Origin: Vibrio sp. HI00D65
GTDB lineage: Bacteria; Pseudomonadota; Gammaproteobacteria; Enterobacterales; Vibrionaceae
Reading direction: 5' to 3'
DNA length: 64,000 nt
NCBI RefSeq assembly: GCF_001635455.1
Contig: NZ_LWEH01000025.1
Location: forward strand, 62,001-126,000
Made by a program: the position numbers and the translations under genes. The notes under the pieces were generated by a model. The model did not search any database, had not been told where the DNA came from, and was given only the letters and a program-made list of their open reading frames with translations. The stretch's first letter is position 1; each line of letters starts with the position of its first letter. This document shows, in pieces, positions 46,201-56,429 of this stretch.

Positions 46201-47085
46201 TTAGAACAGCTTACTCGACCAGCCCAGTTTGTTACGTAGGACATGGTAGTAATTGTAGTCTTTTGGATGGATCAGCTTGAGCACATTTGGGCTTTGGTAA
46301 ATGTGGATCTCGTCGCCTGGAGATACAGGTAGCGAGATTTGACCATCGCAACTGACTTCTTGAGTGCCGCGGTTATCAGGCGATACGATCAATTTAATGT
46401 GGCGTTTCCCATCGACGACAAGCGGTCGGCTTGAAAGCGTGTGCGGGAACATAGGTACCAAAGAGATGGCATTCAAGCTCGATGACAAAATGGGGCCGCC
46501 GCCAGAGAGCGAGTAGGCGGTAGAGCCTGTTGGTGTCGACACGATCAAACCATCAGAACGCTGCGAGAAAGCGAAGTTGTCGTCGATGTACACTTCAAAC
46601 TCGATCATGTGCGCGACTTGGCCGGGGTGAAGGACCGCTTCGTTAAGTGCTGCATTGTGGCTTTTTATTTGGCCATGGCGGTGGATCTCTGTTTCAAGTA
46701 GGAAGCGTTCTTCTTCCATGAATTCACCTTTGAGAACATCAGTTAGCGCGCGCTGGAAGTTTTCTGGGTTGAGATCGGTCAGGAAGCCAAGGTTACCTCT
46801 GTTCACACCAATCACTGAAATATCGAAACGAGATAAGATTCGAGCGGCGCCGAGCATGTTTCCGTCGCCACCGACTACAATGGCGAGATCGGCGCGTTTA
46901 CCTAAGTCGACCAGGCTAGAAAAATGTTCTTTTGGGATATCGTCTAAAATACTGGCGAGTCTGTCATCAACAAACACTTGATAACCCTCAGCACTCAACC
47001 ACTGATAGAGTTCTCTATGAGTCTGAATTGCTTGCTGATCTCTAGGTTTACCAATAATGGCGATCACTTCAAATGGCTTTTTCAT
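46201..47085 (-). CDS. nadK: NAD kinase
   Basis: 294 aa. The GGDGN motif ([15 protein letters not shown], near 72), [10 protein letters not shown] and [18 protein letters not shown] identify NAD kinase, which makes NADP from NAD and ATP in the cytoplasm. Divergent from grpE across a 143-bp gap that holds the grpE heat-shock promoter. Confidence 0.97.
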   Translation of the reverse strand: MKKPFEVIAIIGKPRDQQAIQTHRELYQWLSAEGYQVFVDDRLASILDDIPKEHFSSLVDLGKRADLAIVVGGDGNMLGAARILSRFDISVIGVNRGNLGFLTDLNPENFQRALTDVLKGEFMEEERFLLETEIHRHGQIKSHNAALNEAVLHPGQVAHMIEFEVYIDDNFAFSQRSDGLIVSTPTGSTAYSLSGGGPILSSSLNAISLVPMFPHTLSSRPLVVDGKRHIKLIVSPDNRGTQEVSCDGQISLPVSPGDEIHIYQSPNVLKLIHPKDYNYYHVLRNKLGWSSKLF

Positions 47086-47106
47086 AAGGTTTCCAAACGA
47101 ATTAGG

Positions 47107-47132
47107 CTTGAATCAAAATTCTTCATCCCCAT
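47107..47132 (+). promoter_or_regulatory. Sigma-32 heat-shock promoter of grpE
   Basis: CTTGAA (47107-47112), 14 bases, CCCCAT (47127-47132): an exact match to the sigma-32 consensus halves. About 100 bp before the grpE start. Confidence 0.88.
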
Positions 47133-47228
47133 AATAAAGGCAAGTTGAACGTCTATGCGAGTGTTTTATATCAATTTGAGGCGCAAACCCGCCTGTCACT
47201 TGCATTGGAAACGAATTCTGGAGATATC

Positions 47229-47810
47229 ATGAGCAACGAAGAAAACAAAGTAACCGAAGAAGAACTAGATCAGATCATTGCTGAAGCAGAAAAAGTTGAA
47301 GAAGCTGAACTGAACGCAGACGCGGCTGATGAGCAGGAAGCAAAGATTGCTCAACTAGAAGCGGCATTGCTAGCTAGCGAAACTAAAGTGAAAGAGCAGC
47401 AAGATTCTGTTCTTCGCGCTAAAGCTGAAGTTGAAAATATGCGTCGCCGTAGCGAGCAAGAAATTGATAAAGCGCGTAAATTCGCTTTGAACAAGTTTGC
47501 TGAAGGCCTACTGCCGGTTATCGACAACCTTGAGCGTGCAATGCAAGCTGCAGACGCTGAAAACGAAGTGGTTAAGTCACTATACGAAGGTGTTGAGCTT
47601 ACGCACAAAACATTCGTAGACACAGTTGCTAAGTTCGGTCTAAAAGAGATCAACCCAGAAGGTGAAGCGTTCAACCCTGAATTCCACCAAGCGATGTCTA
47701 TCCAAGAAAGCCCAGATCACGAATCAAACACGGTTATGTTCGTGATGCAAAAAGGCTACGAGCTAAACGGTCGTGTAGTTCGTCCTGCAATGGTAATGGT
47801 TGCTAAGTAA
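47229..47810 (+). CDS. grpE: GrpE, DnaK nucleotide-exchange factor
   Basis: 193 aa from the ATG at 47229 (ctggagatatc upstream supplies GGAG). An acidic N-terminus and long coiled coil are followed by the GrpE core [19 protein letters not shown] and a beta-wing end ([19 protein letters not shown]). It speeds ADP release from DnaK. Confidence 0.97.
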   Translation: MSNEENKVTEEELDQIIAEAEKVEEAELNADAADEQEAKIAQLEAALLASETKVKEQQDSVLRAKAEVENMRRRSEQEIDKARKFALNKFAEGLLPVIDNLERAMQAADAENEVVKSLYEGVELTHKTFVDTVAKFGLKEINPEGEAFNPEFHQAMSIQESPDHESNTVMFVMQKGYELNGRVVRPAMVMVAK

Positions 47811-48201
47811 TTGAGTGGTGCTTGCATAGCGAAAGGTTCGACCTTTTACTGATCAAGCAAGCTGCAGTTACAACATAATTCACTAGTTGATGTGAAATAA
47901 GAAGAGAGGCTTACGCCTCTCTTTTTTTATGTCTACCACTTGAGAGTCCACGTAAATGGTTCGTCAAACTGCATTGAGGATGTCGTTCTTTTTATTTCAT
48001 ACAGAACAGCGGTTTAGAGTTTTATGTTATGAAACTGGTTGTTAATAAGAAAATGTTTTGATGTCACACTTGTGATATTTTTGTAAACAAATACTTTTAA
48101 TTGTTATCTTTGTATGTAAAATCCACTGCCATATAGCGATATTACTCGCATATATAACTATAAAAGTACAAATTTTAAACACAACAGACTGGAGAAGAAC
48201 G
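47811..48201. other. Intergenic gap between grpE and the symporter gene, 391 bp
   Basis: Holds the grpE terminator, then AT-rich promoter sequence for the symporter. An inverted repeat around tcacacttgtga (48064-48075) has CRP-like half-sites, but in the wrong orientation for a normal CRP site. No gene seen. Confidence 0.4.
47902..47928 (+). terminator. Terminator of grpE
   Basis: The stem agagaggc / gcctctct with loop ttac is followed by a T-run. Confidence 0.92.
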
Positions 48202-49476
48202 ATGGATAAATCGCTCTCAAGTAAGATTTTTGTTGGCCTGTTTGTCGGCCTGATTATTGGTACTGCTATTCAGTACCTATTCAGCGGAATCGCTATTTTT
48301 GACACTTACCTACTTGGTGCTGCAGAAGGCGCTGGTGGTATGTTCGTATCACTTATCAAGTTGCTGGTAGTGCCTCTTGTATATGTATCTATAGTTTGCG
48401 GTATCGTTGAACTAAAAGATATCCGTTCATTTGGTCGTCTTGGTGGTAAAACCTTTGGTCTTTACATTATTAACACCATCATCGCGATCTCTGCTGCTCT
48501 AACGATTGGTCTTATTTTCCAACCTGGTGCGGGTGCAAACCTAGCAGGTACAGTTTCTGAGACGATTGCACTTACAACAACAGAAACCCCAGACATCTTC
48601 TCTCTTGTTGTGAACATCGTTCCTAGCAACCCAGTACAAGCATTCGCAAGCGGCGATATGCTACAAATCATCTTCATGGCGATTCTGACTGGTCTTGCTA
48701 TTCAAGCGCTTGATTCTCGTGGTGGCCCAGCTATCAAGACGTTCAAGATGGCTAACGAAATCATGATGAAGCTTATCGGCCTAGTAATGAGCCTAGCGCC
48801 ATACGGTGTATTCGCTCTGATGATTCAACTAGGTGCAACGCTAGATGCAAACACGCTAATGTCAGTAGCTGGCTACGTAGCGCTTGTTGTTGCAATGCTT
48901 GTGTTCTGGATCTTCTTCTTCTACCCAATGATGGTGGGTTCATTCACTGGTATTTCTCCAAAGCAGTTCCTACGTGCAACTCGTGAGCAAGTTCTATTCT
49001 CACTATCTACTGCAAGTTCGAACGCGACTATCCCAGTAACAATGCGCACTCTTACTGACAAGCTAAACGTATCTAAGTCAGTAGCGGGCTTCGGTGTACC
49101 ACTAGGTGCAACAATGAACATGTCTGGTGTATCTATCTACATCGCACTAGCAACTATGTTCGTAGCAAACGCATTTGGTCAGCCAATCAACACTGCTGAT
49201 ATCTTCACTCTAGGTCTAACTATCTTGCTACTGTCTATCGGTGCTGGTGGTGTTCCAGGTGGCGGTGTAGTAATGGTAGGTGTTCTATTACACCAACTAG
49301 GTCTACCACCAGAAGGTCTAGCTATCGTTGCTGCTGTTGACCGTATCTGTGACATGTTCTGTACTTCTTCAAACGTAGTGGGTGACACAGCGGTAAACAC
49401 TATCGTTGCTAAATCTGAAAACGAAATTGGCTTTGAAGCAGACGAAGAAGTTGAACTGAAGAAAGCAGAAGCTTAA
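48202..49476 (+). CDS. Dicarboxylate/amino-acid:cation symporter (DAACS family)
   Basis: 424 aa, eight or so membrane segments with the two re-entrant loops of the GltP/DctA family. STASSNATIPVTMRTL is the serine-rich hairpin (near 272), and NMSGVSIYIALATMF corresponds to the NMDGT loop that binds Na+ and substrate, here NMSG. The substrate (glutamate, aspartate or a C4 acid) cannot be read off. An acidic C-terminal tail follows. A ggagaag ribosome-binding site precedes the ATG. Confidence 0.9.
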   Translation: MDKSLSSKIFVGLFVGLIIGTAIQYLFSGIAIFDTYLLGAAEGAGGMFVSLIKLLVVPLVYVSIVCGIVELKDIRSFGRLGGKTFGLYIINTIIAISAALTIGLIFQPGAGANLAGTVSETIALTTTETPDIFSLVVNIVPSNPVQAFASGDMLQIIFMAILTGLAIQALDSRGGPAIKTFKMANEIMMKLIGLVMSLAPYGVFALMIQLGATLDANTLMSVAGYVALVVAMLVFWIFFFYPMMVGSFTGISPKQFLRATREQVLFSLSTASSNATIPVTMRTLTDKLNVSKSVAGFGVPLGATMNMSGVSIYIALATMFVANAFGQPINTADIFTLGLTILLLSIGAGGVPGGGVVMVGVLLHQLGLPPEGLAIVAAVDRICDMFCTSSNVVGDTAVNTIVAKSENEIGFEADEEVELKKAEA

Positions 49477-49527
49477 TTAAAAGTTCTTCCTTTTATAGAC
49501 AATGTTTATGTAGAAAGTCTTGATTGA

Positions 49528-49556
49528 AAACGGAGCCAAAGTGGCTCCGTTTTTTA
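49528..49556 (+). terminator. Terminator of the symporter gene
   Basis: The stem acggagcca / tggctccgt with a 3-base loop is followed by tttttt. Confidence 0.93.
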
Positions 49557-49870
49557 TTGGATGACAAAGATAGATATTATTTGGGGTGCTGTGGGGCAGC
49601 GCGGTTGTGTTGAGCTTTTTCTTAGCGTTGATCGTTAGCCATAAGGCTTGTACAGCAATACCAGATGTTATCTACAAAAGGTACAAAGGGGCTTTTGAAT
49701 CGAATTACGGGTTTATTAGTGTGTTAATGATATGCATTCTTACCTAATCATTCTTTTTATTAAAATAAATGTAAAAAAATCCGTTTTTACCCTTGAAAAG
49801 GTATCGTGAGCCCTTATCTATGGTGCATACGAAAGCAAATTGTATTTGCACTTTAATTTTGTGTATTAGG

Positions 49871-49896
49871 GTTGAATCTCTAATTACCACCCCCAC
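49871..49896 (+). promoter_or_regulatory. Sigma-32 promoter of dnaK
   Basis: GTTGAA (49871-49876; consensus CTTGAA), 14 bases, CCCCAC (49891-49896; consensus CCCCAT). 50 bp before the dnaK start. Confidence 0.75.
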
Positions 49897-49946
49897 ATCA
49901 GTGGGTATAGCAAAAACTTAATAGAATATATTTCGGAGATAGCCTG

Positions 49947-51860
49947 ATGGGTAAAATCATTGGTATTGATTTAGGTACTACTAACTCTTGTGTTGCTGTT
50001 CTTGACGGCGACAAACCACGCGTAATCGAAAATGCTGAAGGCGAACGTACAACAGCATCAGTAATCGCATACACAGAAGGCGAGACGCTAGTTGGTCAAC
50101 CTGCAAAACGTCAAGCTGTTACTAACCCTCAAAACACACTGTTCGCTATCAAGCGTCTAATCGGTCGTCGTTTTGAAGATGAAGAAGTTCAACGCGATAT
50201 CGAAATCATGCCTTTCAACATTGTTAAGGCTGACAACGGTGATGCATGGGTAGAAGCGCAAGGCCAAAAAATGGCTGCCCCTCAGGTATCTGCTGAAGTT
50301 CTTAAGAAAATGAAGAAAACAGCTGAAGACTTCCTAGGCGAAGAAGTAACTGGCGCAGTTGTAACTGTTCCTGCTTACTTTAACGATGCTCAACGTCAAG
50401 CAACTAAAGATGCTGGTCGTATCGCTGGTCTAGATGTTAAACGTATCATCAACGAACCAACTGCTGCTGCTCTAGCTTACGGTCTAGACAAGCAAGGCGG
50501 TGATCGCACTATCGCTGTATACGACCTTGGTGGTGGTACGTTCGATATCTCTATCATCGAAATCGATGAAGTAGAAGGCGAGAAGACTTTCGAAGTTCTT
50601 TCAACTAACGGTGACACTCACCTTGGTGGTGAAGATTTCGATAACCGCATGATCAACTACCTAGTAGATGAGTTCAAGAAAGAGCAAGGTATCGACCTTA
50701 AAACTGATCCACTAGCAATGCAGCGTGTTAAAGAAGCAGCAGAAAAAGCGAAAATCGAGCTTTCTTCTACTACTCAAACTGACGTAAACCTACCTTACGT
50801 TACTGCTGATGCGACTGGTCCTAAGCACATGAACATCAAAGTGACTCGTGCGAAGCTTGAGTCTCTAGTTGAAGACCTAGTACAACGTTCTCTTGAGCCT
50901 CTAAAAGTTGCTCTAGCGGATGCTGACCTATCTGTAGGCGAAATCACTGACGTTATCCTAGTTGGTGGTCAAACTCGTATGCCTATGGTTCAAGCTAAAG
51001 TTGCTGAGTTCTTCGGTAAAGAAGCTCGTAAAGACGTAAACCCTGACGAAGCAGTAGCAATGGGTGCTGCAGTTCAAGGTGGTGTACTAGCTGGTGACGT
51101 TAAAGACGTACTACTTCTAGACGTTACTCCTCTATCTTTCGGTATCGAAACGATGGGCGGCGTAATGACTAAGCTAATCGAGAAAAACACAACTATCCCA
51201 ACAAAAGCGGATCAAGTGTTCTCTACAGCTGAAGACAACCAAAGCGCGGTAACTATCCACGTACTACAAGGTGAGCGTAAGCAAGCGACTTACAACAAGT
51301 CTCTTGGTCAGTTCAACCTAGAAGGTATCCAACCAGCACCACGTGGCATGCCACAAATCGAAGTAACTTTCGACCTAGATGCTGACGGTATCCTAAACGT
51401 ATCTGCGAAAGATAAAGCGACTGGTAAAGAACAGAAGATCACTATCCAAGCATCAGGCGGTCTGTCTGAGGAAGAGATCGAAGCAATGGTACAAGAAGCA
51501 GAAGCTAACAAAGAAGCGGACAAGAAGTTCGAAGAGCTAGTAACTGCACGTAACCAAGCTGACCAAATGATTCACGGTACTAAGAAGCAAGTAGAAGAAG
51601 CTGGTGAAGCTCTACCTGCAGACGAGAAAGAGAAGATCGAAGCAGCTATCGCGGCACTAGAAGAAGTTAAGTCTGGTGACGACAAAGAAGCTATCGACGC
51701 TAAAGTTCAAGAACTTATGCAAGCAGCTCAGAAGCTAATGGAAATTGCTCAACAACAAGCTCAAGCACAGCAAGCTGGCGCTGAAGCGGGTGAGCAACCT
51801 AAGCAAGACGACGATGTTGTTGACGCAGAATTCGAAGAAGTTAAAGACGACAAAAAATAA
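49947..51860 (+). CDS. dnaK: DnaK, Hsp70 chaperone
   Basis: 637 aa, complete. ATPase signatures [14 protein letters not shown] (start), [16 protein letters not shown] (near 193) and [14 protein letters not shown] (near 338). Substrate domain at about 390-500, helical lid, and the acidic C-terminal end [16 protein letters not shown] that binds partners. A cggag ribosome-binding site. Codon use strongly favours the CTA/GTA/CGT types of highly expressed Vibrio genes. Confidence 0.99.
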   Translation: MGKIIGIDLGTTNSCVAVLDGDKPRVIENAEGERTTASVIAYTEGETLVGQPAKRQAVTNPQNTLFAIKRLIGRRFEDEEVQRDIEIMPFNIVKADNGDAWVEAQGQKMAAPQVSAEVLKKMKKTAEDFLGEEVTGAVVTVPAYFNDAQRQATKDAGRIAGLDVKRIINEPTAAALAYGLDKQGGDRTIAVYDLGGGTFDISIIEIDEVEGEKTFEVLSTNGDTHLGGEDFDNRMINYLVDEFKKEQGIDLKTDPLAMQRVKEAAEKAKIELSSTTQTDVNLPYVTADATGPKHMNIKVTRAKLESLVEDLVQRSLEPLKVALADADLSVGEITDVILVGGQTRMPMVQAKVAEFFGKEARKDVNPDEAVAMGAAVQGGVLAGDVKDVLLLDVTPLSFGIETMGGVMTKLIEKNTTIPTKADQVFSTAEDNQSAVTIHVLQGERKQATYNKSLGQFNLEGIQPAPRGMPQIEVTFDLDADGILNVSAKDKATGKEQKITIQASGGLSEEEIEAMVQEAEANKEADKKFEELVTARNQADQMIHGTKKQVEEAGEALPADEKEKIEAAIAALEEVKSGDDKEAIDAKVQELMQAAQKLMEIAQQQAQAQQAGAEAGEQPKQDDDVVDAEFEEVKDDKK

Positions 51861-51990
51861 TTTCGTCGCAGAGTAGCTTAATTTCATGTTAGAAATTGAG
51901 CTATCTGCTTAGAGATTACGCAGTCTCAATTACTTATTAGTGCGGGCGTCAGAGGAAACTCTTACGCCCGTATATTTGTATTTAAGCTTG

Positions 51991-52086
51991 TCAATCTAGA
52001 TAATGGCTCTCGAATCTCGAATCTCGAATCTCGAATCTCGAATCTCGAATCTCGAATCTCGAATCTCGAACCTTTATCTAGATTGA
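51991..52086. repeat. Nine tandem TCTCGAA heptamers between perfect inverted repeats
   Basis: Positions 52008-52070 are nine exact head-to-tail copies of TCTCGAA (63 bp). They are bracketed by TCAATCTAGATAA (51991-52003) and its exact inverse (52074-52086). The whole block would fold into one hairpin with the repeats in the loop. It occupies the dnaK-dnaJ gap and could affect the 3' end of dnaK mRNA. Confidence 0.9.
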
Positions 52087-52143
52087 TACACAGACTACTG
52101 AAGTTACTTTTCGGTAGTAGCAATTATTTTGGTGACCTAGAAC

Positions 52144-53289
52144 ATGTCAAAACGTGATTTTTACGAAGTATTAGGCGTAAGCCGCGATGCATCAGAGCGC
52201 GATATTAAAAAAGCGTACAAGCGCTTAGCAATGAAATTCCACCCGGACCGTAACCAGGGTGATGAGAGCGCAGCGGACAAATTTAAAGAAGTAAAAGTAG
52301 CGTACGAGATCCTAACCGATCCTCAAAAGAAAGCAGCTTACGACCAATACGGCCATGCAGCTTTTGAACAAGGCGGTATGGGGGGCGGCGGCGGTTTCGG
52401 CGGCGGTCAAGGTGACTTCGGCGATATCTTCGGTGACGTATTTGGCGACATCTTCGGCGGCGGTCGTCGTGGTGGCGGTCAACAACGTGCACAACGTGGT
52501 TCAGACCTACGTTACAACATGGAACTGACTCTTGAAGAAGCGGTTCGTGGTGTATCTAAAGAGATTGAAGTACCAACACTGGTTGAATGTGACACTTGTG
52601 ATGGTAGCGGCGCGAAGAAAGGTACTTCTGCGCAAACTTGTGGCACTTGTCATGGTCACGGCCAAGTACAAATGCGTCAAGGTTTCTTCGCGGTTCAACA
52701 GACTTGTCCTACTTGTAACGGTAAAGGCAAGATCATCAAAGACCCATGTAACTCTTGTCATGGTCAAGGTCGTAAGCAGAAGACGAAAACACTTAACGTT
52801 AAGATCCCGGCTGGTGTTGATACTGGCGACCGCATTCGTCTATCTGGCGAGGGTGAAGCGGGAGAGCAAGGCGCTCCAGCTGGTGACCTGTACGTACAAG
52901 TTCACGTAAAAGAGCACAACATCTTCGAACGTGATGGCAACAACCTTTACTGCGAAGTACCAGTAAGCTTCTCTATGGCAGCTCTAGGTGGTGAAGTTGA
53001 AGTTCCAACACTGGATGGTCGTGTGAACCTTAAAGTGCCAGAAGAGACACAAACGGGCCGTATGTTCCGTATGCGTGGCAAAGGTGTGAAAGGCGTTCGT
53101 GGCGGCGGTGTGGGTGACCTAATCGTTAAGCTAGTGGTTGAGACGCCAGTTAAGCTAAGCTCTCGTCAGAAAGAACTTCTACGTGAGTTTGAAGAGACAT
53201 GTGGCGGCGAAGCGGCAAGCAAGCATAAGCCTAAGTCTGAAGGTTTCTTCAGTGGCGTTAAAAATTTCTTCGATGACCTAACTAAGTAA
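52144..53289 (+). CDS. dnaJ: DnaJ, Hsp40 co-chaperone
   Basis: 381 aa, complete. J domain with HPD ([12 protein letters not shown], near 33), Gly/Phe-rich region (about 77-110), four CxxCxGxG zinc repeats ([32 protein letters not shown]), then the two beta-domains. It delivers clients to DnaK and stimulates its ATPase. Confidence 0.99.
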   Translation: MSKRDFYEVLGVSRDASERDIKKAYKRLAMKFHPDRNQGDESAADKFKEVKVAYEILTDPQKKAAYDQYGHAAFEQGGMGGGGGFGGGQGDFGDIFGDVFGDIFGGGRRGGGQQRAQRGSDLRYNMELTLEEAVRGVSKEIEVPTLVECDTCDGSGAKKGTSAQTCGTCHGHGQVQMRQGFFAVQQTCPTCNGKGKIIKDPCNSCHGQGRKQKTKTLNVKIPAGVDTGDRIRLSGEGEAGEQGAPAGDLYVQVHVKEHNIFERDGNNLYCEVPVSFSMAALGGEVEVPTLDGRVNLKVPEETQTGRMFRMRGKGVKGVRGGGVGDLIVKLVVETPVKLSSRQKELLREFEETCGGEAASKHKPKSEGFFSGVKNFFDDLTK

Positions 53290-53342
53290 TTAGGTTTTTG
53301 AAATATTGAGTTATCGATACTTTAACTTAATGACGAAAATAG

Positions 53343-53371
53343 AAAGCCTGCTCATGTAGCAGGCTTTTTTG
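53343..53371 (+). terminator. Terminator of dnaJ
   Basis: The stem aagcctgct / agcaggctt with loop catgt is followed by tttttt. Confidence 0.92.
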
Positions 53372-53378
53372 TGTCTGT

Positions 53379-53406
53379 AGAAAAGAGAAAAGAGAAAAGA
53401 GAAAAG
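53379..53406. repeat. Four tandem AGAAAAG heptamers
   Basis: Exact four-fold repeat of a 7-bp unit (28 bp) just after the dnaJ terminator, between dnaJ and the convergent pilin gene. The sequence is unrelated to the TCTCGAA block, but the period is the same. Confidence 0.85.
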
Positions 53407-53438
53407 AGGTGACACATTAGCTTGATTGTCTTGCCTCG

Positions 53439-53870
53439 TTATTTCCAACACGCTTCTGGCTCTGAGACGCCAGAGTGGTGTAGCTCCAAAATATCAGTCG
53501 TTGAGTCTAAGCAGTCATCGTTTGTCTGTGGGGCGTGCGGCTCAGCTTGAATAGTATAGGTGGTGCTGCTTGCTGAGATAGCGAGCGTGTATCGGCTCGT
53601 ATTGGTATCGCAAAAACTGCATGTACCGGCGGAAATAATCCCTTGCGCTGCGGATGCATAGTCACCCGTATATAGGGTTTCCACCTCTAATTGTATCTTG
53701 GTCATGTCGGTCAACGCGGTGACACGATGTGCTTTCATAACATGGTTGGTGTAACTTGGGTAGGCAATTGCCCCGATTATTCCCACGATGACCACAGCCA
53801 GCAATAACTCGATCAATGTCATCCCTCTCATACTTGTGTTGTTGCTGTTGCATATATTTTTTCGAATCAT
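53439..53870 (-). CDS. pilE: PilE-like type IV minor pilin
   Basis: 143 aa from the ATG at 53870 (aagga upstream). Class IVa prepilin site G/MTLIELLLAVVIVG with Glu5, cut after Gly. The C-terminal part has two Cys pairs (CSFC; C near the end: DDCLD and EACWK), including the D-loop disulfide. It is transcribed toward dnaJ, opposite to fimT. In V. cholerae the same place after dnaJ holds the minor pilins of the DNA-uptake pilus. Confidence 0.88.
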   Translation of the reverse strand: MIRKNICNSNNTSMRGMTLIELLLAVVIVGIIGAIAYPSYTNHVMKAHRVTALTDMTKIQLEVETLYTGDYASAAQGIISAGTCSFCDTNTSRYTLAISASSTTYTIQAEPHAPQTNDDCLDSTTDILELHHSGVSEPEACWK

Positions 53871-53972
53871 CGCGAGTAGTTTCCTTTCATAGCTTAGTAC
53901 ATTCTTCTCCGGTGGTAGCATCGCTGCAAGATTAAATACGGGTACGCACTGAATTACATAGGAGTTTGGGAA

Positions 53973-54479
53973 ATGACTCGCGGGTTTACTTTATTAGAGG
54001 TGTTAATTACGGTATCGGTACTGTCGATACTGATAGCGACGGCTGCCCCGAGTTTTAGTTCGGTGACTCAATCCGTCAAGATGCAGCGGTTGGCTGGGGA
54101 GCTCAACGGTTTCTTAATTCAAGCTAAGTCTGAATCGGTGAAAAGGAATCAGGATCTCTGGGTGCATTTTTCTACCGCAAAAAATGAAGTGCAATCGACT
54201 GGTGATTGGACGGTAAGGTTGAAGCCGACTGAAGATCTCACTGGAGAAACTTTGCTGCAGTTGTCGGGCGAACCATTTCGCGATGTCTCGTTTTCTCACA
54301 ATTACACAGGGGAAAGGATCAGCTTTGAGAGTGTCAGGGGGAGACCTGCCAGAGGCACGATCTATATTTCTCCCAATAGATCTTCAACCGACCGTTTATT
54401 GATTAAATTATCTAGCCCTCCCGGGCGTATAAAAGTGTGTGGTGAGTCGAGTGCGCAGTATGGTTATGATGCGTGTTAA
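53973..54479 (+). CDS. fimT: FimT/GspH-like minor pilin
   Basis: 168 aa. Prepilin site RG/FTLLEVLITVSVLSILIA with Glu5 and a very short leader. GspH/FimT fold words: SFSSVTQSVKMQRLAGELNGFLIQAKSESVKRNQDL. FimT proteins have been shown to bind DNA during uptake in other species. First gene of a forward pilin operon. Confidence 0.9.
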   Translation: MTRGFTLLEVLITVSVLSILIATAAPSFSSVTQSVKMQRLAGELNGFLIQAKSESVKRNQDLWVHFSTAKNEVQSTGDWTVRLKPTEDLTGETLLQLSGEPFRDVSFSHNYTGERISFESVRGRPARGTIYISPNRSSTDRLLIKLSSPPGRIKVCGESSAQYGYDAC

Positions 54480-55092
54480 ACCTGTCGTGGTAGGGCTCAG
54501 TAAGCAACAAGGCACTTCATTGGTTGAGTTAATGGTGGCCTCTGTGATTGGTATCTTCGCTATCTCGATTATCGGCAGTGTTTTTATTGCAGGACAGAGA
54601 ATGGCCAAGGACAAAGGCATTGAGTTACTGCTGCTACAAAACCTAACCAGCACCATGCAAGTGATGAAAGAAGACATCCAACGAGCGGGTTACGACGGCT
54701 CAAACGGATACTCAATCAAGTTGTCTGGTGCAAGCAATACGATTCAAGTGAGTGGTGGTGTTGCGGTCGGCTTTGTTTATTTCAGAGAGGCTTCGAGCGA
54801 CAATAAAAACCACCGCAATATTGTTTACCAAAAAAACGGTACCAAGCTGCAAATATGTGAGAAGGGCATCACAGTATCTGAGGCGATCCCCACGTTTGAA
54901 CAGGTTACTGGCTGCTATTCATTGTTTGATGACACCATTATGGATGTCGATGAGTTCAATATTATGTCTCGGGTATTAGAGCAGAACTCGATAAAGAGCA
55001 CGCTCACGGATATCAGTATAACTGCATCAATTACAACTGCTGCGGTGACCAAGTCAGTGTCTGTTTCTATTAAGCAGAGGAATTGGCAATGA
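54466..55092 (+). CDS. pilW: PilW-like minor pilin
   Basis: 208 aa. Prepilin site QQG/TSLVELMVASVIGIFAIS with Glu5, then the PilW pattern MKEDIQRAGYDGSNG. The start lies among clustered ATGs at 54460-54469, overlapping the fimT end; none has a strong ribosome-binding site, so translation is likely coupled. Two Cys (residues about 140-160) may pair. Confidence 0.85.
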   Translation: MMRVKPVVVGLSKQQGTSLVELMVASVIGIFAISIIGSVFIAGQRMAKDKGIELLLLQNLTSTMQVMKEDIQRAGYDGSNGYSIKLSGASNTIQVSGGVAVGFVYFREASSDNKNHRNIVYQKNGTKLQICEKGITVSEAIPTFEQVTGCYSLFDDTIMDVDEFNIMSRVLEQNSIKSTLTDISITASITTAAVTKSVSVSIKQRNWQ

Positions 55093-56429
55093 GGAGATAT
55101 GCAAAGCAGCATGGCGTAGTGACATTGTTGATTACATCGGTGCTTTTGCTTGGAGCCTTAGTCGTGACGTTAGGCTCCTATCGAAGCATTTTCCATCAGA
55201 TGAAAGTGGCTCAAAATGAAGTTCAAGGCAGGCAAGCACATTGGCGATCGGAAGGTGGACTGGAGTGTACTTACGCATATCTACTTGAATTGGATAAAAA
55301 TGTTGCCGACATTCAAGGTGCTAGTACTCGCCCAGCAGACTTTGTAGACTGGTGCTCTCCTTATCAAAATCAGCCTCAAATAGATGTGTCGATTACTGCT
55401 AGTTCTAGTACATATTTGGTGACGTCTTCTTCGAACACTAACTCCCTTTATAAGACGATAAGAGAACACTCCCTGTTGGGCATGGGAGCAATCCAGTCGA
55501 CAGGACCAATAGAGATAGTTGGTACGTTAAGTCTCAAACCAACAGCGAAAGAGGAGCCAATCAGTGGTAATGAATATGAGTGTGTCAGTGTCTCTTTTGC
55601 TGACCTGTTTACTTATCAATATGATGCTACTCACGGTGATCCAGGGCTGGTGTTGGGGTTAGAAGTCCTTAATCCTACTGCTGATGGGCCCTTTTCTGGT
55701 TTCGATGGTGTTTGTCATAGCGACTATAAAACAGAGATCCCGAAAGGCACTTCCGGCAGTTCCTATTCGATCTATGCCCCTGATTATTATCAAGGAACTA
55801 ACCCACTGCCATTCAAAAAAGACTTCAATCCAGATCCTAATATGAATCCGTTTTACACCTTCTTTGGTATGGCTAGAACGGAACAAAACATTCTCGACCT
55901 GTCGCAAGATACGGACCTGTTTAAGCATGTTCAGCTATTGAATGCGACGGAGTGTGGCCCTGAGATCATGGACCATTTTACGATAGGCCAAACCAAAGGG
56001 TTGTGGATTGAAGGTAACTGTCACGTCAATGCGGCGGTAGCAGCTGCAAATAACCCCTCTCAACTTCTCGTGATTCAAGATGGTGTGCTCGCACTGAATG
56101 GCGCCATGACCTATAGCGGGGTGATTTATCACTTGGTTGATTACCAAAAGAGCCATGTGAAAACGCGAGTCGATAACTTCTGGAACTCGCTTGCGGCTAA
56201 CAACGTGTTTGCGCCTTTTATCAAACACATCGATGAGGCTAGCGTGATTAAAAAGAGTGTCGGGATTCAGTTTGCCTCTGGTTTACCTTCTGGTGGCCTT
56301 ATCTTCGATTCTCCCTTGGGAGTGACGACCATTGTGGGGAATATGGACATGGATTTCGATGCGGATTCGAACCCAAGTGACCCGCCTTCAACGTACCAAT
56401 GGCATCGAGGTTCGTGGAATGATTTCTAA
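55089..56429 (+). CDS. Large PilX-position pilus protein
   Basis: 446 aa from an ATG overlapping the pilW stop. The N-terminus QHGVVTLLITSVLLLGALVVTLGSYRSIF is a prepilin-like helix, but the residue five after the predicted cut is not Glu, as in PilX/GspK-type tip pilins. The remaining about 400 residues are an extracellular domain with at least seven Cys and no similarity I recognise. Position (FimT-PilW-this-PilV) corresponds to PilX. The unusual size suggests a tip adhesin-like role (inference). Confidence 0.8.
   Translation: MRRYAKQHGVVTLLITSVLLLGALVVTLGSYRSIFHQMKVAQNEVQGRQAHWRSEGGLECTYAYLLELDKNVADIQGASTRPADFVDWCSPYQNQPQIDVSITASSSTYLVTSSSNTNSLYKTIREHSLLGMGAIQSTGPIEIVGTLSLKPTAKEEPISGNEYECVSVSFADLFTYQYDATHGDPGLVLGLEVLNPTADGPFSGFDGVCHSDYKTEIPKGTSGSSYSIYAPDYYQGTNPLPFKKDFNPDPNMNPFYTFFGMARTEQNILDLSQDTDLFKHVQLLNATECGPEIMDHFTIGQTKGLWIEGNCHVNAAVAAANNPSQLLVIQDGVLALNGAMTYSGVIYHLVDYQKSHVKTRVDNFWNSLAANNVFAPFIKHIDEASVIKKSVGIQFASGLPSGGLIFDSPLGVTTIVGNMDMDFDADSNPSDPPSTYQWHRGSWNDF

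Larger units (their letters stand above)
49477..49946. other. Intergenic gap before dnaK, 470 bp
   Basis: Contains the symporter terminator (49528-49556) and the dnaK heat-shock promoter (49871-49896). The stretch between, about 49560-49860, shows no gene or clear structure. Confidence 0.4.

Noticed and set aside
48064..48075. CRP site before the symporter gene
   Set aside because: The half-sites TCACA and TGTGA face the wrong way for the CRP consensus.
52008..52070. CRISPR array
   Set aside because: Units are 7 bp with no spacers, and no cas genes are nearby; it is a simple tandem repeat.
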